From NCBI GenBank assembly GCA_905221605.1, contig CAJNDS010002424.1, forward strand, positions 762,709 through 826,708: a stretch of 64,000 nucleotides of DNA, given 5' to 3'. Positions within the stretch are counted from its first letter, which is position 1. Each line of letters begins with the position of its first letter. The DNA is from Symbiodinium natans (lineage: Eukaryota; Sar; Dinophyceae; Suessiales; Symbiodiniaceae). Shown here in pieces: positions 44,700 through 55,169 of this stretch. The translations under genes were made by a program, and so were the position numbers. The notes beneath the pieces are model-generated. The model ran no database searches. It was not told the origin of the DNA and saw nothing but the letters and a program-made list of their open reading frames with translations.

Positions 44700-44812
44700 C
44701 TACCAATTGCTTAAGATCCCCGAAAAAACAAAATATTCTTCCTTATTAAGGTTAAGATAGGGATTGTTGTGTTTTTTATTCTTTTGGGGTTCTTAAGCAA
44801 ATAGAGGTTAAG
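44697..44812. mobile_element. Palindromic element after the last coding segment (about 116 bp)
   Basis: TTAACTACCAATTGCTTAAGATCCCC pairs with GGGGTTCTTAAGCAAATAGAGGTTAA. It begins at the stop codon of the preceding exon. Confidence 0.6.
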
Positions 44813-45252
44813 GGTTCAGGGTTGCAGCTTTAAGATTTACGAAACCCCCTAGAGCCCCCAATCCATGCGAGGCGCTGCTGGGCTGCGCCAGGGGTGGTGA
44901 GGGCTTCAGCCGCAAGGCCGCGTGGCGAGGTTTTTGGCTTGGGATTTTGAGTAGGGTTCTTAAGGTTTAGGGTTCTGCATGCAATCGAGTGCATGCTGGC
45001 ATTGTCCAGGAAGGAGAAAAGGTCAGACGGTGAGGAGAAATAAACCCGCAACCCGAAAGAGACCACACCAAGGGAAGCACATGAGGCATTCCGTGAGAGC
45101 AAGATAGAAGTAGGCATGCTTGCTTTCATAGCAGCATCGAGGCTGCGAATGAAACACGTGCGCCAGGGCCTTTTATCCTTTTTTTTTTTTTTTTTTGGGG
45201 GGGGGGGGGGGGAATTTCTGTGGCTTGCCTTCCCCTGTAGAAAAAGTGCAGG

Positions 45253-45857
45253 TCGTGGGGTGCTTCGGTGCGTTTGCCGGGAGCTTGGGAGACCTCCGTG
45301 CCTCGGAAGCCCGGCTGCCAGCCGGTGGCTTGCAAGCGCAAGCCTCCGAGATCCGCTGTGATGCCCAAGCCGTGTTAAAGATGCGTGGTTCTTCTGAGCC
45401 CTCAGGCCCGAAGCTCCGAAGTCCTGAAGTCGAAGAGGAGGCGCATGGTTTTTGCCTAGTTTTTTGTTGGGATGGTCGGATTTCCTTAGGCTTGACTTCC
45501 GCTTGTGAAAGCAGACCTTGCAAGTGTGCGGAGCATGGAGTCTTCTCGATTGGCAGGCGGTGCATCTACCAGCTTGCCGTTGGAAGCCTGGTGCGTGTCA
45601 AGCGGCCAGATGCACGCAAGAAGCATAGCTGCGTTGCGCTTGAGAACGTCCTGAAAAAACCACGAATTTCACCGTCCCACGCTGCCCCAGAATGTCCCCC
45701 GAACCCTAAACCCCCCAAAACCCAAAACTGCCAGAATGTCCCAGAATGCCCCCACAGCTGCAACTCCCAGGCCCTGGCCGCATCGCATGGTCTGCAGGAT
45801 GACTGCAGCTACCTACTCATCCACGGGTCACTTCGCCCAGCGACCGGTGTTGCGTAG
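45253..45857 (+). CDS. Unknown protein, long open exon
   Basis: After AG|G the frame is open for 200 codons to a TAG at 45855. It reads GCFGAFAGSLGDLRASEARL, then AQASEIRCDAQAVLKMRGSS, CAEHGVFSIGRRCIYQLAVG and SLVRVKRPDARKKHSCVALE. A poly-T/poly-G stretch at 45179-45212 precedes it. There may be introns inside. Unknown family. Confidence 0.42.
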
Positions 45858-46079
45858 GAAGGGTTTCTGGCCGAGGGTTTAGGGTTTAGGTTTTCGGGTT
45901 TCGGGTTTAGGGTTTAGGGGTAAGCTATCCGGTTCATTCTGCCGAGCTTCTGCTCAGCGCTTCTGTGGTGCGTTTGAGGCAGGGGGAAACAGTGAAGATT
46001 GTAGATAAAAGGTGGTCGAGGGCTTGTCCAGGGCATCTGACATGCCAATCCTCGTAACGTGGCACGGCGTTGGAAGCAA

Positions 46080-46310
46080 TTACATACATGTACATGTACA
46101 CCTAGGATAGAACATACAACATATAACATATATCATATAGCATATATAATACATACAGCATATAGCATTCTAGCATATAACACATTAACATATTTACATA
46201 TCACGAGTAGCATACAACATAGAGCATATAACATATACATATATATATATATACACACATGCATGTGTGTGTATATATATATATATGTGTGTATATCTAT
46301 GTAAGATAGA
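46080..46310. repeat. ACATATAACAT simple repeat and AT tracts
   Basis: Same type of repeat as at 42.2-42.7 kb. Between 46.3 and 47.7 kb I see only weak frames (TGLSGTAVAAQVSVSTPKND near 46900) and a 2-copy repeat of about 65 bp at 47285-47405. Confidence 0.9.
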
Positions 46311-47724
46311 ATCTGCTACAATGTATAGCACAGCTCTTTGACATCCTCGCACCGAGGCTGGGATGCTGCCGTTGCAGCCACTCGCAGCTGAGGGCTTAGC
46401 ACTGTCGATGCCCGAAAGCCACGAATTTGCCTCCACAGAAGTTGTGACTTGCTGTACTTGTTACAATCTTGTAATATGATATTCGTAAAAAAAGTATTCT
46501 ACGTTAATCTTACTTTTGTGTTCTTTCGATTGCAAGATCTTCTATGTCGTATATAAACATCTGCAACTTGACAGGGGGGAGGCCTAAGTTAGAACGTGCG
46601 CGTGGATGTCTTCCCGGAGGTAGTCGGTGCCTCCTCGCAAGAATGTCACTAAATATGTTCAGAACCCACAGGAACCCCTTCGAAAAAAGGGGGTCCCCCC
46701 CCTGTTTTCTCTTTGAGGCGGGTGGTTCTGGACATGCTCCAAAAGCTTGTCACGCCATGAGCCCAGACTGGAGTGGCCGGCCCACACCCTAAACCCGAAG
46801 CTCGAAGCCCTAAACCCTCAACCCGACACAAACCCTGAACCCTCAACCTCCCAAAAACCCCCCCGTCCCTTTATAAGCCTTGGCATATGCGTCACAGGAC
46901 TGTCAGGAACAGCGGTAGCCGCCCAAGTTTCAGTTTCCACCCCCAAGAATGATTGCGTGTTGTGCCAAAGCCTCATGTGAGATTGCGGTCTGCGAAGTCC
47001 TTGCAATTCCTTGTAGTCAGAAGCCACTGGGGACCGTGTTCAATTCTTCTACCATTGCGTGCAGCTCACGTCTCCATGCTTTGAGGCGCGATCCAGAGGC
47101 GTCGGGAGTCCAGCGCTCATTGCCAGGGATCTGCAGACCAAGTCCACAAATCAGCTCTGCGAAGTACTGTTAAGCGCTCTGAACATGTGCTTGCGATACG
47201 GATATTTGCTCGGAGGTAACCTGCAGATGTAGCTTGATGTTGGACCCAACCCTCACCCAAAGCCCGAAATCTGTACCGCTACAAGGCGTCCTTAACTCTT
47301 AACCTGCAAGCCCTAAGGCCAAAACCCCCAAAATCAAGGGACCAGCCCTCTAACTCTTGACCTGCAAGCTCTAAAGCCAAAACCCCTAAACCCAAGGGAC
47401 CAGACTTGGATTCTTCGCTGCTTGGCCGCGTTGCTGGCGCGCCCGGGGCCTTGCAGTCGAGAATCATCGGCGGAGGACACGTCCAGGGGTAGAATCATTA
47501 CGAGTAGTATTCCCTTCTGGTCCCTACAAACTTATACTAAAGTTACCCCCCCAAAACCCCAAAACCCTATTCTAATTGGTAAGGCCCTCAAGATTGCCAA
47601 GATTAGATGCCTTGGTGGAACATGGAGGATGGGCTCGAAACTGGCCCCTAAACCCTCCCCGACTTAAGATCCACTGTTCAGGGTTGGGGGGCTTCTCCTA
47701 CTAGGTTTTTTTACGGTCCTGGTT

Positions 47725-47835
47725 AGTTCAACTTCCCAAGCTTCCCAAACTTACCAAACTTACCAAACTTCCCAAACTTCCCAAACTTCTCAAACTTCTC
47801 AAACTTCTCAAACTTCTCAAACTTCTCAAACTTCA
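47725..47835. repeat. Minisatellite, AACTTCTCAA/AACTTCCCAA units
   Basis: About ten 10-bp units, CTTCCCAAA or CTTCTCAAA. Confidence 0.95.
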
Positions 47836-47980
47836 CAAAAACCTAAGCCCAAACCCCTAAGTTTTCAGGCTGCACTGTGGTTCTCGTCCCTTTGAGGCTC
47901 TGCAGGCTCCGCGTGGCGGTGGACGCCTCGGCGGCAGATGGAGGCGTCGCATGGGCTGGATATGGGCATTTCCCAAAGTA

Positions 47981-48077
47981 GGGGTTTTAGGGTTTAGTGT
48001 TTAGGGTTTAGGGGTACCCTTTGATACCCCAATAAAGGGACACCCCGAAAAAGGTACCCCTGTTTTCGGGAACCCCC
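47981..48077. mobile_element. Family 1 element 1g with TTTAGGG units inside its left arm
   Basis: GGGGTTT, then TAGGGTTTAGTGTTTAGGGTTT, then AGGGGTACCC. On the right is GGTACCCCTGTTTTCGGGAACCCCC. The telomere-like units interrupt the left arm at the TTTAGGGG word. The usual AGTAGGATCC core is missing. Confidence 0.65.
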
Positions 48078-48164
48078 AAAAAGTGTCTGCTGGCCTGCAA
48101 GATAGGATGCACCCATATGAAGCAGGGTTGAATTTAGTAAGAGTTCCTTGTATATCCCGGTGAG

Positions 48165-48364
48165 TGTGTGTATATATATCTGTATATATATATATGAGGT
48201 ACAAGTAATATAAACCCTGTTTCATATGCTGCCTTGCATGGTTTGGCATCATGTCACCCAGCCCGGTCCCTGCCCGACGATCTGATGCGTGCGCGGCAGC
48301 GCTAGGACAAGCGCTGCTGGCCAGCGCCGCTGAGGTGCGCCATACGATGTACGTGTATACAGAC

Positions 48365-48396
<32 letters not shown>

Positions 48397-48660
48397 GTAC
48401 ATGTATGTGTATAGAAGCATATGTATGTGTGTATGTATATGTACATGTACCTGTATATATGTACACATCGCATACCATACCCATACTCTTTACATGTGTA
48501 TGTGTATGCGTGAATGTATGAATGTATGTATGCAGTATGTGTAGGTAGGTAGGTAGGTAGGTAGGCAGGCAGGTAGGTATGTAGGTATGTAGGTATGTAG
48601 GTATGTAGGTATGTAGGTATGTATGTATGTATGCATGCATGTATGTGGTGATGTGACATG
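48165..48660. repeat. AT, ATGT and GTAG microsatellites
   Basis: Several tracts: (AT)n near 48180 and 48370, TGTATG, then GTAGGTAG and GTATGTAG at 48540-48640. Confidence 0.95.
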
Positions 48661-48898
48661 TAATTTTGCTAAAACATAGGGTTGTTCTACAGTGATGGCT
48701 CATTGTGCTTGCGCTCATCAGTATTGTTGACGAAGGGCACGTTGTCGCGATATGCACGATAGCTTAGCATTTCGCTTTCTCGCAAGTTCCGATTTACTCA
48801 CGCCAGCTGCCACTCTGGTGCCATGCGAAGGAGCTGGGACGGCTGTCTTGTAATCCACTTGATCGGCCCTCAGCATTCGGGATGGGGGAGATTGTAAA

Positions 48899-49410
48899 GT
48901 GGGATTAAGTTCGGGAAGCATTCTTAGTCAGGGACAGCTGCTTGATTGTCTTTGTCTAAACGCGTCTTTGCCCAAGTGGAGCCTGAAGTGCCCACCCTCA
49001 CACTCCACATGCGATTCTGCAGTTCTCGGCGGAGTCACGCTCGGCGCTGAAGTCCCATTCGCCCGGGTCACAGACGATTGCAGGGAGGTGCTTTCGCAGC
49101 TGTGCAGCCTTGGATAGCTACAGGCCTGCAGGTTTCGAAAGTGTGTGAGGGCCCACTGCTGCTTAGACACGGTTTGTTCTTTGTGGACGAAACAATTTGG
49201 GGGTTTGCGAGAATAGGGGTGCCCTTTTTTGGGGTTCCTAGAAAAAGGATTAAAGCATTTGGGGGTATTTTAGGGGTACCCCTGTTTTGGGAAATACCCA
49301 TTTCTAGCCCAGCACTTTGCAGGCGGTATCGGTCTTGATTAGTTTACGCTCGAGCAGAGGAACTGTGCGTGTGGAGCCCGAGGCTGTTCGCGACCCTGCT
49401 GTGCAAGGTG
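48899..49410 (+). CDS. Exons of an unknown protein around element 1h
   Basis: Segment 48899-49117 reads SSGSILSQGQLLDCLCLNAS, then LGGVTLGAEVPFARVTDDCR. After CAG|G, 49132-49199 reads VCEGPLLLRHGLFFVDETI up to element 1h. From 49323 (AG|G) the frame reads SLRSSRGTVRVEPEAVRDPA before GT. The intermediate splice phase could not be resolved. Confidence 0.4.
49199..49301. mobile_element. Family 1 palindromic element, copy 1h
   Basis: GGGGGTTTGCGAGAATAGGGGTGCCC at the left pairs with GGGGTACCCCTGTTTTGGGAAATACCC at the right. It starts within six bases of the last codon of a coding-like segment. Confidence 0.7.
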
Positions 49411-49824
49411 CTTCAGCTTTGGTGTATTGACGCTGCGTTTAAGAAGATCTTCTGAGATGAGCCGGCAGGTTAATCTTCTAACATTGAAACACTCAGGTAT
49501 CATTATGTGATGATATTATGGTATCATGAATGAGGTTATGATCTCATGGTCTTATGAATTATGACGTTATGATGCTATGAGATTATGAGATTATGAGGTC
49601 ATGATATTCTGGCATGATGTCATGATGGTGTTCGCATACTATGATGCTTGAATACTAACGTTGTGAAAAGTAATTTGCTATGTTCTATCCTCAAGAAATG
49701 ATTCATAAAGGAAACCAAAAGGGAGAAAAAAGGTAACTAACGCTAATGCGGCCCGCCTCGGAGCGGCCTGCACGTCAACTGTATACAGGAGGCATCGTCT
49801 GAGCTATCGGCCTCTGGTTGGGTA

Positions 49825-49880
49825 GGGTGTTTAGGGTTTAGGGTTTAGGGTTTAGGGTTTAGGGTTTAGGGTGCAGGGCT
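49825..49880 (+). repeat. Telomere-like TTTAGGG array
   Basis: About seven heptamers. The 49.5-49.65 kb region upstream is a degenerate TTATGA-type repeat. Confidence 0.92.
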
Positions 49881-49899
49881 CAGGGTGGGTTCTGGACGG

Positions 49900-50447
49900 T
49901 GGGAAATCTGTTGGGATGGTTGGGGGTCCGGCCCAGGCAGTCCGCAGCAGGCTGTGCAGGTCCATAGCGGGATTTCGTCCATCCTGCCAGAAAGGGTCCG
50001 CAAGGTGTTCGCAGTGAGTCCATAAGAGACTCACAGGCAGGTCCATGATCCCTGGAAGGCCCATGTAGGACCCTCCATGGTATCGGTTTGCAGCTGCTCC
50101 AAGCGATCGGGGGGGGTCCCACAGGGCGGGGGGGGGTGGTGTCACAAAAGGGGGGGAAAGGGTTGGGTTAGGGGGAAGGAGACCGGATCCGGGTCTGCTT
50201 GTTCCAGACGCTTCACGGCAGGAAGCCGAGGCGAATCTCATAGAAAGATGGCCCATAGTGGGGTCTGCAGCAGCTCATAGGGGTTCTTAGGGTACACCGT
50301 CTGCGGGCGGGCGTCAGGGGAATAAGCCTCGACAGAATCTAACACCTTACAGAGGTCAGGAAGTGCTTTGTCAAGCCCGAACGGAACACCTCTCCAAGCT
50401 GAAAATTCAGGGGCCAGCTTATTGCTAGACTCGCAGGTTCCCGCCAC
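49900..50447 (-). CDS. Minus-strand coding remnant, unknown
   Basis: The minus frame 50447-50238 reads PEFSAWRGVPFGLDKALPDL, then YPKNPYELLQTPLWAIFL and a stop. An overlapping frame (50256-49852) continues GLPGIMDLPVSLLWTHCEHL. The change of frame without a visible intron suggests a decayed gene or retroelement piece. The plus strand here reads poorly. Confidence 0.35.
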
Positions 50448-50472
50448 AAACGTCTTACATAGTGAGGATTAG

Positions 50473-50806
50473 ATGTCGATGGCTTCATGGCTCAGAGGCC
50501 GCACTTGGGACCCGATTCCGCCAAAGACTCAAACTCCAAAGCTCTCTTGGTTTGTGGCTGCTGACAGGGAGGAGATCCACGCGAGCAGCTGCAAGCGCTT
50601 TGTGCCGCGTGCGGGGAGGCGTCTTGTTGTTTCGGACAAAGAGGCCCAGAAAGGGTCCAAAATTTGGATCCAACTCCCGAATAAACAAAAACTCCCCTGT
50701 ATGCCGCGCTGTTTATCCGCAGGCCTCACCGGTGGCAGCCGCGCAGCTTGCGGAGTCCGGAGCCCTGGATACTACGTTGGTGCGCATTGACGGCTCCGTC
50801 TCTCGT
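50473..50806 (+). CDS. Two candidate exons, unknown protein
   Basis: 50473 to about 50690 reads WFVAADREEIHASSCKRFVP, then LVVSDKEAQKGSKIWIQLP. After CGCAG|GCC at 50722 the frame reads ASPVAAAQLAESGALDTTLV, then RIDGSVS. Telomere-like TTTAGGG units follow at 50817-50855. Confidence 0.42.
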
Positions 50807-50856
50807 AGTATAGGGCTTGGGGTTTAGGGTTTAGGGTTTGGGGTTTAGGGTTATGG

Positions 50857-51261
50857 TTGTCTGCGAGATGGGAGAGGGGCTTCCATGCAGTTGGGATGCC
50901 TTTGCGCTGCGGCAAGGCAAGCTGGACCTCTCTCCACGAAGCTCCTCCACATGCTGCCGCTGCTCGGGACATAGGAGGGCTTCGTCATCAAGTCTGCTGC
51001 AAAAGCAACCCACTCCACCGTACATGCGATGGTATCTGGAGCGAGTACTTCTTATCTGGCGCTGCAGGGGTTCATAGAAGTAGGATCCAGAGAATGCTCG
51101 GGCACACCCCTATCACGTGGCCGAGGCCGCGGACGGTGTTTGGCGCGTTCCGTGACCTGAAGGCGCTCTCTTCGGGGAGCCCCAAGTTGAACCTTACCTC
51201 GAAGCCTGTCTGCCATGGTTCCAAAACCCTAAAGCCAAAACCCGAACACCCGCAACCCTGA
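50857..51261 (+). CDS. Weak exon candidate
   Basis: Two overlapping + frames are open. One ends THPITWPRPRTVFG-like sequence and then FRDLKALSSGSPKLNL before CCCTAAAG-type repeats (51230-51390). The choice is uncertain. Confidence 0.25.
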   Translation: MSARWERGFHAVGMPLRCGKASWTSLHEAPPHAAAARDIGGLRHQVCCKSNPLHRTCDGIWSEYFLSGAAGVHRSRIQRMLGHTPITWPRPRTVFGAFRDLKALSSGSPKLNLTSKPVCHGSKTLKPKPEHPQP

Positions 51262-51599
51262 AAGCCGTAGACCGAACACCCTAACACCCTGAAAGCCTGA
51301 CACCCTAAAACTCTAGCACCCTAACACCCTCAAACCCTAGCACTCTAGCACCCTAACAGCCTAAAACCCTAACACCCTCAAAAAACGAAAGGTGAGCTTC
51401 ACTGCGCAGTGTCGGGCCAGGCAGGGAGGGTCATTGTGCAGGGAAGCAGCATCATGAAGCTAGAGAAGGGAACGACAGCAAATGGTACTTCTCCCAATTG
51501 AGGGTACGTACCCCTTATGTACCTCTCTCTCTCTCTCGTGTCTTCTCCCGCAATCTTTGCGTTTGCCCTTCGTGTCTCTGAGCGTCCTGCTCCAGGCAG

Positions 51600-51960
51600 G
51601 GCTCGGCCGGGTACCGCTTCGATCATGAACGCCTCAAAAGCCGAAAGCAAGCAGCAAAGATGAGCAAAGAGCAACAGGAGTTTCCAAAGTCTTCTTCTCC
51701 AAGAGTTCTATGTGGTTCTTCTCCTTCCCTTTTGTCTTTGGCTCGCCTCTTTACGACATGGGAAGACCTCGGCGACTCGCTTTTGAAAAAAGCAAGGCTT
51801 TCCCTCACTGTGTCCGGACTTTTTGGGACTTTCCAGCTCTGAGCGTAAAACCCTGAACCCTAAACCCTAACTTTGAGAAACCAACAAATGGAACAGGCAG
51901 GCGCCAGGAAGCAGAGCGGATCAGCGAGACGCCAGCAGCAGAAGCTGCAAGACCAAATCA
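51600..51960 (+). CDS. Exons of an unknown basic, coiled protein
   Basis: 51600-51842 reads GYRFDHERLKSRKQAAKMSK, then LARLFTTWEDLGDSLLKKAR, to a TGA. Across a short CCCTAAA stretch, about 51880-51969 reads NQQMEQAGARKQSGSARRQQ, then QKLQDQITTT before GT. The Gln/Lys-rich parts could form a coiled coil. Unknown family. Confidence 0.38.
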
Positions 51961-52678
51961 CGACAACCAAGTGGGTCTAGGGTTCAAAATTTCCCCGTTT
52001 CGCAACTTCTGCTGCTTTGTTTCCCGGCTGTCGGTTTATGTTTCCCGACTGCCGCCTGGTTTTGTTTCTCTGCTTGCGTTTTGACATGTGCAACTTTGCA
52101 TGTTTTTGCATTACCTTTGGGGTCGCCCAGCTTTTCACCACGCATCCCTGGTTGTAGGATCCAAGAGTCTGCTCAGAGCTGGACCCTGTCCCTGGAGGGT
52201 GTCTGGCGCTCAGGCGGGGGTTAAATTTTTAGGCACCCTGGCACCCAAAAGCTCGAGGCCCAAAAGTCAAGGCTTAGGCAGCCGCGGGAAGGTGCTACGT
52301 AGAGTCGTGTAGAGGCTATGCCTCGTACAGCATGGAGGGTGCGGCAGCACGCCCTCTCCCTCGCATTACTTTCTCCGGCCCAAAAAAAGAGATATATATA
52401 TATATATATATATGGGCTATTCTACTTACGGCTCCTACTTGAGAGTTGGTTTATTTGTGTGTTTTTGACATGTTTCCGCTTTGCACACAGCTGATAGCAC
52501 ACAGCACGCCACACAGAATTTGCGCAGTAATGAAACCTTCCGGCTAGACCCGCAACCTAGATCCTAAACCCTAAGTTTTGGGGGCTGGCCGCCGTCGATG
52601 AGTGCGGCGGGAGCAAACGGGATGTCTACGGGCCCCACTCTTGTGCATAAGATCTTCGCCAATCTATGGCTAAACCCC

Positions 52679-52750
52679 CCTCAACCCTAAACCCTAAACC
52701 CTAAACCCTAAACCCTAAACCCTAAACCCTAAACCCTAAATCCTAAACCA
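52679..52750 (-). repeat. Telomere-like CCCTAAA array
   Basis: About nine heptamers. The region 52.0-52.65 kb has one weak frame (VSGAQAGVKFLGTLAPKSSR near 52210) and an AT tract at 52392-52413. Confidence 0.95.
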
Positions 52751-52865
52751 CAATAAGCCCGGAGCCCTCAGGGGCTCTTCCGTGGTTTGCCTAGGAGCCT
52801 GTGCTCGGCTCCAGCTGTCAGAGACGCCACGCACAGGTGGGAAGCAGGGAGAGTGAGTTCAGGGG

Positions 52866-52978
52866 TTGGGATTCTCCCCCTTTCTCTAACAGTCTCAAAT
52901 AGGGATGAAAGTATCCCCCCCTGAATCCCTATTGAAGGGCTGTTTTTTTATAAGAGGGAGCATCCCAAAGTTCAGGGT
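52866..52978. mobile_element. Family 2 palindromic element, copy 2b (113 bp)
   Basis: TTGGGATTCTCCCCC with CTAACAGTCTCAAATAGGGAT on the left. ATCCCTATTGAAGGGCTGT with AGAGGGAGCATCCCAA on the right. Confidence 0.78.
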
Positions 52979-53204
52979 TTATCGGTTTCAGGGTTTAAGA
53001 TCGACGGTCTAGGGTTTAAGGTTGGGGTTTCTGGTAATGCGTCAGGGCCTGGAGCAGGAAGTCTTTATGGAAGGCAGGTTGTTTTAGGGTTCGGGTGGTC
53101 AAGCTGTGCCTCGAGCACACCACCTTCCTCTTAAACTGGGAGTGGGTAGGTGGAAATGGTTCTTCCTTTAAAGCGTGATCCTGAAGGTCTCCCCCTATAC
53201 CCCT

Positions 53205-53380
53205 TAAACCCTAACAACCTAAAGCCCCAAACCCCATGGACCCTCAACCCTCAATCCCTAAACCCTAAACCCTTCACCCTCAAATCCCTAAACCCCAACC
53301 CCAAGCCCTGAGCCCTAAACCCTGAACCCCGAACCCTCCACCCCTAAACCCCTAAACCCTAACCCAAGCCCCAAGCCCTC
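53205..53380 (-). repeat. Degenerate CCCTAAA-like region
   Basis: Many variants of CCCTAAAC with irregular spacing. There is no clean array. Confidence 0.7.
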
Positions 53381-53689
53381 CTTGCAAAACCAGCAGCCTC
53401 GGTTCGGAAGGCCCTCCATCAAGTGACGGCCTCAGAGAGTTGCGCGTTGGGGCGGGCCGCAGGGTGGAGGGTTGAGGGTTGAGCCCTCAGAGTTCGGGTC
53501 CCCCTTTTGGGTCGCATCATGGTATGTCTCCTTGTTGTAGGGGTTAGGGCTTAAGGTGTGGGTTAGGGTTTGAGGTTGAGAGGTGAGGGTGGCCAGGTTT
53601 TCACGCTGTATTCTGGGTCTTGCCTGAAGCATGACTGACCTTCTGCAGACCTAGGCGTGGCGCTCCACACACCTCGCTGTGAAGGGCCC

Positions 53690-53790
53690 GGCTGGCGAGG
53701 TCAGCTTCGTGATCACTCTTCCTCCGAATCGGAATCCAACACAGACATCAACTGCGCCGCGGTTGACGCTGCGGCCACATAACTGCGCAG
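53690..53790 (+). CDS. Weak 3'-terminal exon candidate
   Basis: After GCGAG|GTCAG the frame reads DHSSSESESNTDINCAAVDA, then AAT and TAA. The following 53840-54060 is an (AGCCGT)n and CAGTAG-type simple repeat, not an RS protein. To 54.78 kb I see only weak frames. Confidence 0.28.
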
Positions 53791-54788
53791 ATCTCGAACC
53801 TTGATGAGCCGACGAATATATAAGCCATAGTAACTCATGGAAAGAATATCAAGAGTGGTAAGGGTAATAAGAACAGCAGATGACACTGAGAATAGTAAGA
53901 ATAGTCACTATAGAATAGGTGTCGTATTTTGTCGTCGTAGCAATTATGGTAATATCAGGAATAGCAGTAGCAGGAGCAGGAGCAGCGGTAGCCGGTGCCG
54001 TAGCCGTAGCCATAACCGTAGTCGTAGCCGTAGCCGTAGCCGTAGCGGTAGCTCGCGACTGTAACTCCCAGCCTCTTGGAGGTCCTGGCTTCTTGGGAGG
54101 TGCCACGGTGGCCCAGCCCATGGCTTAGAAGAGGGATGCCGGGGAGAGGTTTTTGAGTAAATTTTCTAAGCTGGGGTGCGAAGTGAATGCCAAATAGGCA
54201 GAGGTATATGCAAACGACACAAGCTGGGGCCTCAAGTAGCGTTCTCAAAGTTGCCGCAGACTGAAGATTTTGTAGAGGTGGCTGCGTGTTGCAACGCATT
54301 TCGTTCGCCTGCCACCATTCGCCTGCTGGAATCTTCTAGGCTCCTCCTTGTCCGTGGACACGGAACCGCCTCTTGCTGGTGGCCCAGGGCGTGCAGCACC
54401 AGCCCGTTGCTGGATTGGGGTTTCGTAGGGGTAGATTCATGGGTTTCCCTGCTAACCCATCCATACCCCTGCCCCCCCCTCCCCCTAGGTTCCCCCCTTC
54501 CATTACCTTTAAATTCTCCCTAAATAGCCTGAATTAAGGGGGGGGAACCTGGTATAGCGGGGGGCTACCCTAGGCCCTATAAACCCGAAAACAGACGTAT
54601 GCGGAGAGGGTGTGGGCTTCGACTCCACGGATGCTTGGATCGGCTACGTGAGGCGTAGGACTGCGAGGCGTGGGCATCGACCATATACTTTGGTTTTGTG
54701 GGCTTTTCAGCAGCTACGGCGCCGCGACTCCCACCTGTTTTTTGTTGTTTGCGTGTTAATCTCTCTCTCTGTCTCTCTGTGATGCTTT

Positions 54789-55134
54789 AGCAACTTCAGC
54801 ACGGCCTATGCCAAGGCCTTCCGCAGCCGGCGCCTCCTCCAAAGCGAACCTGCCACGGTCGAGGCGCGACAAGAAGAGCTCTCCGTTCCCTCCCACCATC
54901 CGCATCTTTCAGCAATCCTTAATCCTTACTGGTTGGGATGTTCCCCCTCATACTGACAGTCCTCAGTAGGGATTCTAATGGGAGTGCTAAAATCCCTATT
55001 AAGTCCCTATTAAGGGCTGTTCGTCTAAGGGGGGAACGTCCCAACTTCCCCGAACTATCTTCACGACCCTGAGGCGGAGCTTCGCAGTGGCGGCTTTCCT
55101 GTGGCCTTTGGTGCAGGGGGGCCCTGGTTCTTCG
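54789..55134 (+). CDS. Unknown coding segments on both sides of family 2 copy 2c
   Basis: The left part reads NFSTAYAKAFRSRRLLQSEP, then ATVEARQEELS. The right part, 55048-55134, reads SPNYLHDPEAELRSGGFPVA, then FGAGGPWFFGS and TGA. Either the palindrome is the intron or a GC donor at 54871 with acceptor AG|G at 55074 is used; both keep the frame. Confidence 0.42.
54933..55045. mobile_element. Family 2 palindromic element, copy 2c (113 bp)
   Basis: TTGGGATGTTCCCCC with ACTGACAGTCCTCAGTAGGGAT on the left. CCCTATTAAGGGCTGTTCG with AGGGGGGAACGTCCCAA on the right. The ends are a near-perfect inverted pair. Confidence 0.82.
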
Positions 55135-55169
55135 GAAGTTGAGGGTTTCGGGTTTTTAGGGTTTAGGGT

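Noticed and set aside
53837-54064. Plus-strand RS-rich frame resembling a splicing factor tail
   Set aside because: The Arg-Ser run comes from (CCGTAG)n and CAGGAG-type microsatellite, and all frames through it are open.
54789-55134. Exact excision of family 2 copy 2c as a proven intron
   Set aside because: The 113-bp palindrome length does not itself keep the frame, and an ordinary GC-AG intron with wider limits also works, so I do not count it with the four family 1 cases.
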